DNA from: Hyphomicrobiales bacterium | GTDB lineage: Bacteria > Pseudomonadota > Alphaproteobacteria > Parvibaculales > Parvibaculaceae | Assembly (NCBI GenBank): GCA_016124805.1 | Contig: WGND01000003.1 | Location: 520,464-584,463, forward strand | DNA: 64,000 bases | Reading direction: 5' to 3' | In this document: in pieces, positions 19,431 through 29,880 of the stretch | How positions within the stretch are numbered: position 1 is the first letter of the stretch | Layout of the letters: every line of letters begins with the position of its first letter | Made by a program: the position numbers and the translations under genes | The notes under the pieces: generated by a model | What the model was told of the DNA's origin: nothing | Databases searched by the model: none | Seen by the model: only the letters and a program-made list of their open reading frames with translations

Positions 19431-20993
19431 GTGACCTTGACTGATATGGCTGATTCCCGAGTTTTGATCTTCGATACGACACTGCGCGATGGTGAACAGT
19501 CACCGGGCGCATCGATGACGCTTGAAGAAAAAATCCAGATTGCCGAATTTCTTGACGCCATGGGCGTCGATATTATCGAAGCCGGTTTTCCGATTGCCTC
19601 CAATGGCGATTTTGAATCGGTGAGCGAAGTCTCGCGCGTGGTCAAGAATGCCGTTGTCTGCGGTCTGGCGCGCGCCGGCGCCAAGGATATTGATCGCGCC
19701 GGTGAGGCCCTGCGTCAGGCCAAGCGTGGCCGTATCCACACCTTCATTTCCACAAGCCCCGTTCACATGAAGCACAAGCTGCAGATGGAACCCGAAGCGG
19801 TTCTGGATGCGGTGGTGCGCAGCGTGACCATGGCGCGCAATCTTGTGGAAGATGTGGAATGGTCGGCCGAAGATGCCACGCGCACGGATCGTGATTTCCT
19901 TTGCCGCTGCGTTGAAGCCGCCATCAAGGCCGGGGCGACCACGATCAATATTCCCGACACGGTGGGCTATACGATGCCGCAGGAATATGCCGAGATCATC
20001 GGCATGCTGCGGGCGCGCGTGCCCAATATCGATCAGGCCGTTCTCTCCACCCATTGCCATAATGATCTGGGGCTGGCCGTGGCCAATTCGCTGGCCGGTG
20101 TGGCGGCGGGCGCGCGGCAGGTCGAGTGCACGATTAATGGCATTGGCGAGCGGGCGGGCAATGCCGCGCTTGAGGAAGTGGTGATGGCGCTGCAGGTGCG
20201 CCAGGACATCATGCCCTATCAGACGGGTATTCAGGCCGCCATGATCGCGCGCGCCTCGAAGCTCGTTTCGGGCATTACCTCCTTTCCGGTGCAATTCAAT
20301 AAAGCCATTGTGGGGCAGAATGCCTTCGCACATGAATCCGGTATCCATCAGGATGGGATGCTGAAGAACAACCAGACCTATGAGATCATGACCCCCGAGA
20401 GTGTCGGCATCACCAAATCTTCGCTTGTGATGGGCAAACATTCAGGTCGCCACGCCTTCCGCGAGAAGCTGAAGGAGCTTGGCTATGATCTCGGCGAGAA
20501 CGCGATGGAAGATGCTTTTGTCCGCTTCAAGGCGCTGGCCGACAAGAAAAAGCATCTGTTCGACGATGATCTGGTGGCGCTGGTTGATGATGAGGTTTCG
20601 CGTGGCAATGAGCATATCCGTGTGATTTCGCTGCGTGTCGTTGCCGGGTCCTTCGGACCGCAGGAAGCGACGCTGGAGCTGGAGGTCGACGGCGTGGTCG
20701 AGAAGACCACTGCGACGGGTGATGGTCCTGTCGATGCAACGTTCAATGCCATCAAGGCCCTGTTTCCCCACGAGGCCCGGCTGCAGCTTTTCAAGGTGCA
20801 TGCCGTGACCGAGGGGACGGATGCCCAGGCTGAAGTCAGCGTGCGTCTGGAAGAAAACGGCAAGAGCGTGACCGGGCGCGGCACCGACACCGATACGCTT
20901 GTGGCATCGGCGCGGGCCTATGTCAGTGCGCTCAATCGACTGCTGGTCAAACGGCAGCGGACCGCGCCGGAGGCGTTGCGTGCGGCGACGTGA
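19431..20993 (+). CDS. leuA: 2-Isopropylmalate synthase
   Basis: First committed step of leucine synthesis, 520 aa. The catalytic TIM barrel carries [46 protein letters not shown] (metal-binding HxH) and [18 protein letters not shown]. The accessory region has [16 protein letters not shown], and a C-terminal LeuA allosteric domain (about residues 390-505) provides leucine feedback. The start is a GTG at 19431; an ATG at 19446 is an alternative. It precedes the mreB cluster by 129 bp. Confidence 0.95.
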   Translation: MTLTDMADSRVLIFDTTLRDGEQSPGASMTLEEKIQIAEFLDAMGVDIIEAGFPIASNGDFESVSEVSRVVKNAVVCGLARAGAKDIDRAGEALRQAKRGRIHTFISTSPVHMKHKLQMEPEAVLDAVVRSVTMARNLVEDVEWSAEDATRTDRDFLCRCVEAAIKAGATTINIPDTVGYTMPQEYAEIIGMLRARVPNIDQAVLSTHCHNDLGLAVANSLAGVAAGARQVECTINGIGERAGNAALEEVVMALQVRQDIMPYQTGIQAAMIARASKLVSGITSFPVQFNKAIVGQNAFAHESGIHQDGMLKNNQTYEIMTPESVGITKSSLVMGKHSGRHAFREKLKELGYDLGENAMEDAFVRFKALADKKKHLFDDDLVALVDDEVSRGNEHIRVISLRVVAGSFGPQEATLELEVDGVVEKTTATGDGPVDATFNAIKALFPHEARLQLFKVHAVTEGTDAQAEVSVRLEENGKSVTGRGTDTDTLVASARAYVSALNRLLVKRQRTAPEALRAAT

Positions 20994-21116
20994 CAAGAAT
21001 GATCCCCACAGGTCGAATTGCCTGCGGTATTAACCAAATTGCCATTGAAAATGGTGACACTCACAGTTGACGTTATTGCCCGATGGCTGAAACGTTGACC
21101 CTGTTAAAGGAAATGA

Positions 21117-22163
<1,047 letters not shown>

Positions 22164-22239
22164 GGCAATGATTTCGGGAGTTTGAATCCCGGACAGGGCG
22201 TATGAAACCGGCTGACAGCAAGAGAGCAGTAAGTCGTCT

Positions 22240-23178
22240 ATGGACCTGAACCGCACAGCTCTACCTATACGTGAATTCTCGGGCCGCATTTCGCTCGTCT
22301 TCATGATTGCGCTGGCAGCCGCCCTGCTGCTGCTGGGGCGCGCGGAAACCTATGTCTTTGATCGTGCCCGGCAGGTGGTGACCGATACGGCCGCTCCGCT
22401 GCTGGAACTTGCCTCACGGCCCGTGGCTGCGGCACGACGGCTGATCGAGCGCACCGATGAATATGCCTATGTGTTTGACGAGAATGAGCGGCTGCGTGCT
22501 GAAAACGCAAGATTGATCGCGTGGAAGGATGCCGCCCTCAAGCTTGAGTCCAAGCTGTCGCGCTTTCAGGCGCTGCTGAATGTGCAGATTGATCCGGGCA
22601 TCGAATATGTCTCGGGACGTGTGGTGAGCGACAATGGCGGTCCCTTCGTGGAAACCGTGATCGTGAATGTGGGTCGCAAGGTGGGCGCCCAGAGCGGTCA
22701 GGCTGTGATTGATACGGACGGGCTGATCGGGCGCATTGTGGCGACGGGCGAAGATGCCAGCCGCGTCATTCTGCTGAGCGACCTGAACAGCCGTGTGCCT
22801 GTGGTTGTGGAGCCTGCGCATTACAAGGCGGTGCTGGCGGGCGACAACACCAACTGGCCGAAGCTTGAATATCTCGCCGCCTCGGGCAGCGTGTCGCCGG
22901 GTGATCGTGTGGTGACATCGGGCGATGGCGGGCTTATTCCGCCCGGTCTGCCGGTGGGGCTTGTCATCAAGACCAGTGACGGCAATCTGCGCGTTGAGCT
23001 TTTTGCTGATCGCGACAGGCTCGATTTTGTCCGTGTGCTGAAATATGAGTTCCCGACCAATGTCGACCGCACCGACCCGCCGCGCTTTCTGAAGGGCAAG
23101 CCGGTGACGGAAGAACATACCGAGGGGCCTGTGCGCGATCTCGCACCTGCCAATGCCAAGCCACCGGCCGGGAGGTAG
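22240..23178 (+). CDS. mreC: Rod-shape protein MreC
   Basis: Periplasmic scaffold of the elongasome, 312 aa. One N-terminal transmembrane helix (residues 18-36) precedes a coiled coil (ERLRAENARLIAWKDAALKL). The double beta-barrel domain has SGRVVSDNGGPFVETVIVNV, GLIGRIVATGEDASRVILLS and VSPGDRVVTSGDGGLIPPGL. The C-terminus is a Pro-rich tail. It is 76 bp after mreB and 5 bp before mreD. Confidence 0.95.
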   Translation: MDLNRTALPIREFSGRISLVFMIALAAALLLLGRAETYVFDRARQVVTDTAAPLLELASRPVAAARRLIERTDEYAYVFDENERLRAENARLIAWKDAALKLESKLSRFQALLNVQIDPGIEYVSGRVVSDNGGPFVETVIVNVGRKVGAQSGQAVIDTDGLIGRIVATGEDASRVILLSDLNSRVPVVVEPAHYKAVLAGDNTNWPKLEYLAASGSVSPGDRVVTSGDGGLIPPGLPVGLVIKTSDGNLRVELFADRDRLDFVRVLKYEFPTNVDRTDPPRFLKGKPVTEEHTEGPVRDLAPANAKPPAGR

Positions 23179-23183
23179 CCGCC

Positions 23184-23717
23184 TTGCCGAAGCTTGAATC
23201 CTATTCCCCCACACCGGCGGCCCGTGCAGGCCGCATTGTCATGACGATTGTGCCTTTTTTCATGGCCGTCATCTGCGTGTTTTTGAGCTTTGTGCCTGTG
23301 GGCCGCATATTCGGGTCGTCGGTGACGCCGGCCTTTGCCTTCATGGCGATTTATTACTGGGGCGTGGTGCGGCCGGAGATGTTTCCCTCCGTTGCCGTGT
23401 TTGCGGTCGGGCTTATTCTGGACCTCCTCTCGGGTGGGCCGATCGGCCTTTGGGCCTTTGTCTATGTCGTGACCTATGCGGTCGTGATTTCGCAGCGCTT
23501 TATGCTGGTCAATGCGCCGTTTTCGGCCTTCTGGATGGGCTTTGTGGCCGCGTCCGCCTTTGCCAGTGTGCTCGCATGGATGGCCGCTTCGCTCTTCTAT
23601 GGCACCTTCGTCGCCGCCGGGCCGATCATCTGGCACATGACAGTGACCGTGATTGTGTTTCCTCTTTTTGCTTTCATTTTCGGGCGCGTGCAGAGCCGCG
23701 TCCTGAATGTCGGCTAG
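23184..23717 (+). CDS. mreD: Rod-shape protein MreD
   Basis: Small polytopic membrane protein of the elongasome, 177 aa with about five hydrophobic helices. PEMFPSVAVFAVGLILDLLS and GPIGLWAFVYVVTYAVVISQ match the MreD pattern. It starts at TTG after AGGTAGCCGCC, 5 bp after the mreC stop. Its end lies 10 bp before the chosen PBP2 start. Confidence 0.9.
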   Translation: MPKLESYSPTPAARAGRIVMTIVPFFMAVICVFLSFVPVGRIFGSSVTPAFAFMAIYYWGVVRPEMFPSVAVFAVGLILDLLSGGPIGLWAFVYVVTYAVVISQRFMLVNAPFSAFWMGFVAASAFASVLAWMAASLFYGTFVAAGPIIWHMTVTVIVFPLFAFIFGRVQSRVLNVG

Positions 23718-23727
23718 GGAGGGCGAG

Positions 23728-25620
23728 ATGGGACAGATTCAGGGACGCGACGGCTCTCGCTACAAGACATTTTCCCGCCGGGCGATGCTGCTGGGCGGGG
23801 CGCAGGGTCTGGCCTTCGTGGTGCTGGCCGGGCGCATGTATTATCTGCAGGTTCTCAAGACCGACGAATATACGATGCTGGCCGAAGAGAACCGCGTGAA
23901 TGTGCGGCTGCTGGCGCCGCTGCGCGGCAATATTGTGGACCGCTACGGCACGCCGCTTGCCACCAACCGGCAGAATTATCGCGCCGTTCTCATTCCCGAG
24001 CAGACGCCCGACATTGATGCCACGCTCGACAAGCTCTCGCGCATTGTCGCCATTTCCGATTATGACCGGCGCAAGATCATGCGGGATGTCAAACGCCTGC
24101 CGCGCTTTTTCCCGATCACGGTGGCTGAAGACCTGACCTGGGACCAGTTTGCGCAGGTCAATATCAATGAGCCTGATCTGGCCGGTGTGGCGCCGGATGT
24201 GGGCGAGACGCGCAATTATCACTACGGCGCGGAGCTTGCCCATGTGATCGGCTATGTGAGCCCGGTCTCTGAATCCGATATCGACAAGGCGGGGGGTGAT
24301 GAACCTCTGCTACGCCTGCCGGGCTTTCGTACCGGCAAGCTCGGCATCGAGAAGAAATATGATGCGGAGCTGCGCGGTGTGGCGGGCGCCAGCCATGTGG
24401 AAGTCAATGCCTATGGCCGCGTCATTCGCGAACTTTCCAAGGATCCCGGCAAGCCGGGCGAGGAAGTTGTGCTGACCCTCGACATGGCGGTGCAGAAGGC
24501 GGCCTGGGAGCGGCTGGAGGGACAGTCGGCAAGCGCAGTTGTGATGGATATTCGCAATGGTGACGTGATGGCCTTTGTCTCGACACCGGCCTATGACCCC
24601 TCGCAGTTCAATATGGGCTATGGCGAGAAAGCCTATAAGGCGCTGCTGAATGATCCCTATCTGCCGCTGGTCAACAAGGCGATCGCCGGTCTCTATCCGC
24701 CTGGCTCGACCTTCAAGACGGTTGTGGCGGTTGGCGCGGTTGAAGCCGGCGTTGATCCCGAACAGCGGGTTTTCTGCAGTGGTTCCTATCGTCTCGGCAA
24801 TCATGATTTCCATTGCTGGAAAAAGGGCGGCCACGGCTCGATGAACATGCATGACGCGATCAAGCATAGCTGCGACGTGTTTTTCTATGACACGGCCAAG
24901 CGCATGGGTATTGACGCGATTGAGGCGACGGCCAAGAAATTCGGTCTGGGTCAGGCCTATGATTTTGATGTGCCCGGCGAGAAAATGGGCGTGGTGCCGG
25001 GGCGTGACTGGAAGCTCGCGACGCAAGGCACCTCCTGGCAGCAGGGCGAGACGGTGATCACCGGCATCGGGCAGGGCTTTGTTCTGACCAATCCGCTGCA
25101 ACTGGCGGTGATGACATCGCGTCTGGCCAATGGCGGCTATGCGGTGAAGCCGCGTCTGGTGCGCGCCATGGGTGGCTCCTTGGTGCCACAGCCCAAGCCG
25201 CTGAAGATGGATGTGAAAGACGAGTCCCTGGCGGTTGCCATGGGCGGCATGAATGGCGTCTCGAATGAAATCGGGGGCACGGCCTATCGCTCGCGTATCA
25301 CCGAACCCGGCATGGCGCTGGCGGGCAAGACCGGCACGGCGCAGGTGCGCCGCATCAGCAAGGCGGAGCGCGACAGCGGCGTGATCCGCAATGAAAATCT
25401 TGAATGGCGCCAGCGCGACCATGCGCTCTTCATCGCGTTTGCGCCGGTGCAGGCGCCGCGCTATGCGATATCGGTGGTGATCGAGCATGGGGGCTCGGGC
25501 TCGGGCGCGGCGGCCCCCGTCGCGCGCGACATCATGCGCGCCATGCTGCTGCGCGATCCCGAGCTGCAACAGGCCATTGACCCGTCCGGCGCGGCTGCGC
25601 GCAAGATCAAGGAGAGTTAG
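23728..25620 (+). CDS. mrdA: Penicillin-binding protein 2 (elongasome transpeptidase)
   Basis: Class B PBP that cross-links peptidoglycan during elongation, 630 aa. An N-terminal transmembrane helix (about 22-42) precedes the PBP dimer domain (APLRGNIVDRYGTPLATNRQ). The transpeptidase domain has SxxK in PPGSTFKTVVAVGA, SxN-type SCD in IKHSCDVFFYD and KTG in ALAGKTGTAQVRR. The ATG at 23728 has AGGGAGGGCGAG before it; an ATG at 23707 inside mreD would add seven residues. Confidence 0.95.
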   Translation: MGQIQGRDGSRYKTFSRRAMLLGGAQGLAFVVLAGRMYYLQVLKTDEYTMLAEENRVNVRLLAPLRGNIVDRYGTPLATNRQNYRAVLIPEQTPDIDATLDKLSRIVAISDYDRRKIMRDVKRLPRFFPITVAEDLTWDQFAQVNINEPDLAGVAPDVGETRNYHYGAELAHVIGYVSPVSESDIDKAGGDEPLLRLPGFRTGKLGIEKKYDAELRGVAGASHVEVNAYGRVIRELSKDPGKPGEEVVLTLDMAVQKAAWERLEGQSASAVVMDIRNGDVMAFVSTPAYDPSQFNMGYGEKAYKALLNDPYLPLVNKAIAGLYPPGSTFKTVVAVGAVEAGVDPEQRVFCSGSYRLGNHDFHCWKKGGHGSMNMHDAIKHSCDVFFYDTAKRMGIDAIEATAKKFGLGQAYDFDVPGEKMGVVPGRDWKLATQGTSWQQGETVITGIGQGFVLTNPLQLAVMTSRLANGGYAVKPRLVRAMGGSLVPQPKPLKMDVKDESLAVAMGGMNGVSNEIGGTAYRSRITEPGMALAGKTGTAQVRRISKAERDSGVIRNENLEWRQRDHALFIAFAPVQAPRYAISVVIEHGGSGSGAAAPVARDIMRAMLLRDPELQQAIDPSGAAARKIKES

Positions 25621-26769
25621 ATGCTCGATCTGCGCCGTTTTACAGGCCGCGAGATGCGGATTTCCGACAAGCTCATCGAGTTCAACTGGGGCTTTCTGCT
25701 GCTGCTGGCTGCTATCGCCTCCATCGGCTTTGCCATGCTCTATTCGGTGGCGGATGGCAGCTTTTCGCCCTGGGCGCTGCGCCAGATGATCCGCTTCGCC
25801 GTGGGGGCCGGTGTGCTGCTGGTTGTGGCCATGATCGATCTGCGGCTGTGGATGCAGCTTGCCTATCCGATTTACGGCGTGGCGCTGGCGCTGGTGGCGG
25901 CGGTCGATATTTTCGGCGTCACCGGCATGGGCGCGCAGCGCTGGCTTGATGTCGGGCCGATCCAGCTGCAGCCATCCGAAATCATGAAGATCGCGCTGCT
26001 GCTGGCGCTGGCGCGCTATTTCCACGGGCTGACGCTGGAGGAAGTCTCGCGCCTCCGCAATCTCGTCATCCCGCTGCTGATCATCATCATTCCGGTGGGG
26101 CTGGTGGTGAAGCAGCCCGACCTTGGCACCGCCATTCTGCTGACGGCTTCGGGCGCGGTGATCTTTTTTGCCGCCGGGCTGCGCTGGCGCTATTTCATCA
26201 TCTCAGGGGCGGCCGTGCTCGCCGCCGTGCCGATTGTGTGGAGCCGGTTGCATGACTATCAGCGCAACCGCGTTTTCACCTTTCTCGATCCCGAACGCGA
26301 CCCCATGGGCGCGGGCTATCACATTCTGCAGTCCAAGATCGCGCTCGGCTCGGGCGGCGTTTTCGGCAAGGGCTTCATGCAGGGCACGCAGAGCCATCTG
26401 AACTTCCTGCCCGAAAAACATACCGATTTCATTTTCACCATGCTGGGCGAGGAGCTGGGCCTGGTGGGCGGGCTGTTGCTGCTGTCGCTCTATTTCATCG
26501 TGCTCATGTTTTCGCTCAATGTGTCGCTGGACTGCCGCAACCAGTTCGGGCGGCTTCTCTCGCTGGGCGTGAGCGTCACCTTCTTCTTCTATGTCTTCAT
26601 CAACACGGCCATGGTCATGGGGCTGCTGCCGGTGGTGGGCGTGCCGCTGCCGCTGGTCTCCTATGGCGGCACCTCCATGCTGTCGCTGATGTTTGCCTTC
26701 GGCCTTTTGATGAGCGTTTACATCCACCGCAATCAGGAAATCCCGCGCGGGCCAAGCGCCTTCTGGTAA
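25621..26769 (+). CDS. rodA: RodA, SEDS peptidoglycan glycosyltransferase
   Basis: Membrane glycan polymerase partner of PBP2, 382 aa with about ten helices. It carries GAQRWLDVGPIQLQPSEIMK, VVKQPDLGTAILLTASGAVI (catalytic Asp region), FLPEKHTDFIFTMLGEELGL and VVGVPLPLVSYGGTSMLSLM, all SEDS signatures. It starts directly after the PBP2 stop and ends the cluster. The tRNA-Lys gene follows 185 bp later. Confidence 0.96.
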   Translation: MLDLRRFTGREMRISDKLIEFNWGFLLLLAAIASIGFAMLYSVADGSFSPWALRQMIRFAVGAGVLLVVAMIDLRLWMQLAYPIYGVALALVAAVDIFGVTGMGAQRWLDVGPIQLQPSEIMKIALLLALARYFHGLTLEEVSRLRNLVIPLLIIIIPVGLVVKQPDLGTAILLTASGAVIFFAAGLRWRYFIISGAAVLAAVPIVWSRLHDYQRNRVFTFLDPERDPMGAGYHILQSKIALGSGGVFGKGFMQGTQSHLNFLPEKHTDFIFTMLGEELGLVGGLLLLSLYFIVLMFSLNVSLDCRNQFGRLLSLGVSVTFFFYVFINTAMVMGLLPVVGVPLPLVSYGGTSMLSLMFAFGLLMSVYIHRNQEIPRGPSAFW

Positions 26770-26954
26770 GCGCGGGGCGGGGCCCGGCAAAAGCGGGAAT
26801 TCCCGTTTATTTCTGGCATTTGGCGGCAAATCGGCGCGATTGCCGCCGCACGGGCTGGACAGGCCGATAGGGCTTTGCTATAGCCTGCGCTCCCCCACAA
26901 AGGGATGGTGGTTTCCACCGGCTGCCGGCCTGATTTGACGCCGGACGGCACGGC

Positions 26955-27030
<76 letters not shown>

Positions 27031-27073
27031 CCCATAAGCCCTTGTAACACAGACACGATTTCAATTCCACCAC

Positions 27074-27083
27074 AATCGATATC
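27074..27083 (+). promoter_or_regulatory. AATCGATAYC motif, copy near attL
   Basis: AATCGATATC in non-coding DNA 43 bp inside attL. The same 10-mer with Y = C or T recurs at 34790, 34835 and 52380. It may be a repressor or host-factor site; the role is inferred from recurrence only. Confidence 0.4.
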
Positions 27084-27090
27084 GACGATC

Positions 27091-27123
27091 ATTTGACCAT
27101 CATTTGACCACGCTATTTGACCA
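27091..27123 (+). promoter_or_regulatory. Three direct ATTTGACCA repeats (putative integrase arm sites, left)
   Basis: ATTTGACCA occurs at 27091, 27102 and 27115, spaced 11-13 bp and in the same orientation. Two more copies lie near attR at 57711 and (inverted) 57764. In the circular form all five would flank the att core, the layout of arm-type sites for a tyrosine integrase. Confidence 0.65.
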
Positions 27124-27161
27124 ATTCACTTTTTGTCCCAGCGCGTGTTCCAAATTTGTGC

Positions 27162-27317
27162 CTACCCGTAAACGATCTCACCGAAAATCACATACTGGAG
27201 AAAGACGTCAGCGGTGACCACATCACCTGTGCCACCGATCAGATCACCAAAATGATTAGGGGACCGCTTCGCCATCTGCGACAGGCCGCGAGCGACATCA
27301 CCGGGCTTTATTGACAT
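27162..27317 (-). CDS. Small ORF or 3' remnant of a phage gene next to attL
   Basis: 51 codons from an ATG at 27317, with the open frame running further upstream. The peptide MSIKPGDVARGLSQMAKRSP continues with HFGDLIGGTGDVVTADVFLQ and ends in FGEIVYG. Its composition looks coding, but no family is recognised and no good ribosome-binding site precedes the ATG. It may be the C-terminal remnant of a longer minus-strand gene whose 5' part was lost at the junction near 27310-27380. It does not carry tyrosine-integrase motifs. Confidence 0.4.
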   Translation of the reverse strand: MSIKPGDVARGLSQMAKRSPNHFGDLIGGTGDVVTADVFLQYVIFGEIVYG

Positions 27318-27377
27318 GCGTCCCGTGTTGGCTCCCTCGCTGTCATCCTTAGCACCACCGATGATATTTCCGTCGCG

Positions 27378-28235
27378 ATGGCTGCTCGTAATCGTGTTCT
27401 TGCTGCTTATCGTGGGGGTGCGGACCTTGTTGTGGGTAATGGAAAGCCTATTATCAGCGGTGACCAGATCATTGCTGGCACGGTTGGCGCAAGTCAGTTG
27501 GTGGCGGGTCAGGCGGTAATCACTGAAGGTGCGCAGATTGCTGATGCCATTATCACAAGTGCGAAGATTACCGATCTGGAAGCGCAGAAGCTTATTGCTG
27601 GTACGATTACCGCATCTGAAATTTATCTGACTGATCCAAAGTTTGAACTGGATGGCGCAGCTCAACGGATTGTTGTGAAGGACAATCAGGTGCCTGCCGT
27701 AACGCGAGTAATCTTCGGAAAGATCGGTACCGGTGATACGGACTTTGGTATACAGATTTTCAATGAAACGGGTGACCTGATCCTCTCCTCGGGTTCACCA
27801 ATCGGTACTCATTGGGAAGATGTAATTGGTGGTCCCGAAGCACTAGCGCCGGTATCAGCCGCCGCCGCCGCCGCTCAATCGACTGCAGATACTGCAGTGG
27901 GGAATGCAGCCGCTGCTGCATTGACCTCAACCTGGGCAGGCGTGACTGGCTCTGGAAAGCCAACTGATAACGCAGACAAGACCTCTTTGAACACAGCCTA
28001 TGATACTGCTCGCGTCGGTGGTGATCTTGCAGCAGCAGTTGTGCGTGCCGGGAACAAGATCACGGGTGCAAACATCGCGACGTATATGTCATCGGCTGCA
28101 ATTGGTGATGCCTATATCAACAATTTGGCTGCAAGCAAGATTCTGGCAGGTACGGTTTCGGTGCAGTTGGCTTTGGGAGTTGCGGGTAAGATTTTGTTGG
28201 ACGGTGCGAATAATCGCATCATCATTTCGGACTAA
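27378..28235 (+). pseudogene. 5'-truncated phage tail-tip / host-specificity (J-like) protein, C-terminal remnant
   Basis: 285 residues that look like the C-terminal end of a central tail-tip protein: GNGKPIISGDQIIAGTVGAS, then repeated short beta-repeats such as AIITSAKITDLEAQKLIAGT and ASKILAGTVSVQLALG, and a closing KILLDGANNRIIISD. Full-length J-type proteins are usually around 1,000 residues or more. The frame stops upstream at 27312, so only the distal part remains, directly beside attL. An in-frame ATG exists at 27378, but there is no convincing ribosome-binding site. It is followed 4 bp later by small tail genes. Confidence 0.7.
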
Positions 28236-28239
28236 TACG

Positions 28240-28668
28240 ATGGATCGTGAGATCATTGGAAAGCTGCCGGATGGAAGTTATGGGCTGATGATCAGCCTTC
28301 CCGGTTATGATGTGAAGACTGCTAATCGTGATGAGATTGCATTCGACTCCCGATGGTCCTTTGCATCAACAGTCCATGCTTCTGGTGTCCTCTCGGGGGT
28401 AACCGGAGCAGTGGTGTATTTTCCGCCACTTCCATATGTACCAGTGGTAGTGACATCATCCTTTGTCAATTCGACTCCATCCAATATTTTTGCTGATTTA
28501 ATTGAGGGATACACAAATGGTGTCCGAATAGTTTATATCACTGGCACCCGCCTTCTCGTGACCAATACCAGTATCACGATCCTTCAATTAACACTGAATT
28601 CCGTTGGTCATGGGTCTGATGTAGCTCGTGGTTTTAACTATCGTGTACTGAGGATGCCTTGCCAATGA
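28240..28668 (+). CDS. Small phage tail protein, paralogue 1 of 3
   Basis: 142 aa, unrecognised function. It begins MDREIIGKLPDGSYGLMISL, then PGYDVKTANRDEIAFDSRWS; this N-terminal block is shared with the next two genes (pattern: V/I-x-G-K, G-x-Y, pG-x-DV-x-TA-x-x-D-x-L/I). The C-terminal part is different and beta-rich. Its stop overlaps the next start (ATGA). Its place between a tail-tip remnant and the side tail fibre suggests a decoration or receptor-binding role. Confidence 0.8.
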   Translation: MDREIIGKLPDGSYGLMISLPGYDVKTANRDEIAFDSRWSFASTVHASGVLSGVTGAVVYFPPLPYVPVVVTSSFVNSTPSNIFADLIEGYTNGVRIVYITGTRLLVTNTSITILQLTLNSVGHGSDVARGFNYRVLRMPCQ

Positions 28669-29042
28669 ACCGGGTTGTGCTTGGTCAACGAGATGGTGAC
28701 TATGGACTGTGGGTAAGCCCCCCCGGTGTTGATGTACTGACTGCATCGCTTGATAATCTGTTGATCCACCCATTTCTATCCGCGACGAAGCTCGTGGCAC
28801 AGGGATCAATTTATGTGAGTGCAAACACATCTCAAACGATTTATTTCGCCACCCAACCGGTCGTCCCAATTGTGTTGTTCGCAGAACAGCGTGCTGGCAG
28901 TACGTGGTCCTATACCAAGCACTGGTCACAAGTTCAGATGTTCATTGATCATATGATTATCACAAATACCATGCCGATGGTTTCTCACGTCACTAGCCCC
29001 TCGGTGCAATCATTGACCTATAAGTATTTGGTGTTGAACTGA
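28665..29042 (+). CDS. Small phage tail protein, paralogue 2 of 3
   Basis: 125 aa. The N-terminus MNRVVLGQRDGDYGLWVSPP and GVDVLTASLDNLLIHP align with the flanking paralogues, while the rest (FATQPVVPIVLFAEQRAGS) diverges. It starts within the stop of paralogue 1, and its own stop overlaps the start of paralogue 3 by one base. Same inferred role: variable distal tail component. Confidence 0.82.
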   Translation: MNRVVLGQRDGDYGLWVSPPGVDVLTASLDNLLIHPFLSATKLVAQGSIYVSANTSQTIYFATQPVVPIVLFAEQRAGSTWSYTKHWSQVQMFIDHMIITNTMPMVSHVTSPSVQSLTYKYLVLN

Positions 29043-29476
29043 TGAATAGGGTGATTGTTGGAAAAAATTTGGCTGGGACTTATATCTATCAGGTTAGTGA
29101 GGCTGGAATTGACGTGCTAACTGCAACGCCGGATCAACTGATAATCGATAGTAACTTCATGCAGTTTGGTCAATATCTACATGGTTCAGTCAGCATTGTT
29201 GGTAGTCGCCCATATTTTGATACCTACACAATAGTTACATTTCCATCTCTCGGATATATTCCGCTTGCGGCATGTTTTAAGATGCAATCGGCGACCGCAG
29301 CGGTTACACCTCAGTTTTGTAGTAATAGTTTTGACAATACTGATGGGTCCACATTTCTCGATTTGACTAATAAGAATTCAATCGTCACTTGGGAGACGAC
29401 TGAAACGACGTTGAAGATCGGCGGCTATCAGGCCGGGACGATCGGATATTCCATCTTCTATGGGAGGACGCTTTGA
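29042..29476 (+). CDS. Small phage tail protein, paralogue 3 of 3
   Basis: 144 aa. The N-terminus MNRVIVGKNLAGTYIYQVSE and AGIDVLTATPDQLIIDSNFM match paralogues 1 and 2. The C-terminal half is different and Thr/Ser-rich (NSFDNTDGSTFLDLTNKN). It overlaps the next gene by 4 bp. The shared N-terminus may be a docking domain and the variable C-terminus an exposed tip; this is inference. Confidence 0.82.
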   Translation: MNRVIVGKNLAGTYIYQVSEAGIDVLTATPDQLIIDSNFMQFGQYLHGSVSIVGSRPYFDTYTIVTFPSLGYIPLAACFKMQSATAAVTPQFCSNSFDNTDGSTFLDLTNKNSIVTWETTETTLKIGGYQAGTIGYSIFYGRTL

Positions 29477-29880
29477 TCGTCTGCTTCAATCCAGAGACAC
29501 TGGAAATTTCTTACACCGTAAATGACCCTGTTCCGGCTGGCCAGGCTGAGATTATGATTGAGCATGGTCAAACCTTTTTGGAGACGACAGAGTTTCGAAC
29601 GATCGTCTTGGATGATTTCTATATCACCGATGCACATGAGCTGGCTCCGCGACTGGAGTGGACGGATGATCTGCTACCATCCTATCTGCTGGTCGGGCAG
29701 GCCGTGACTATCAATGATATTCTCCCCGGCGTGCGTGTCACTCTAGATGATACTGCGATGGGGAGCATCAATACCGATGGTACACTAGAGCTTCAGTTTA
29801 ACGAGATGGGTGCCTATGTTCTGACACTCACCCATCGGACCTTTCGAACCAAGACATGGACGATCGAGGTAAGCCCATGA
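29473..29880 (+). CDS. Phage tail-region protein, unknown function
   Basis: 135 aa, starting at TTG inside the upstream stop (TTGA). It begins MIVCFNPETLEISYTVNDPV and ends with a beta-sandwich-like stretch (VTLDDTAMGSINTDGTLELQ, then VLTLTHRTFRTKTWTIEV) resembling small Ig-like or carbohydrate-contacting tail domains. Coupled on both sides to neighbours by 4-bp overlaps. No named family recognised. Confidence 0.75.
   Translation: MIVCFNPETLEISYTVNDPVPAGQAEIMIEHGQTFLETTEFRTIVLDDFYITDAHELAPRLEWTDDLLPSYLLVGQAVTINDILPGVRVTLDDTAMGSINTDGTLELQFNEMGAYVLTLTHRTFRTKTWTIEVSP

Noticed and set aside
24310..26025. 571-codon minus-strand ORF opposite mrdA and rodA
   Set aside because: A high-GC antisense shadow; its composition (Arg, His, Gln) is typical of such artefacts and the sense genes are certain.
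27162..27665. 167-codon minus-strand ORF as an integrase next to attL
   Set aside because: No tyrosine-recombinase R-H-R-Y motifs; its upstream two thirds are the antisense of the tail-tip remnant.
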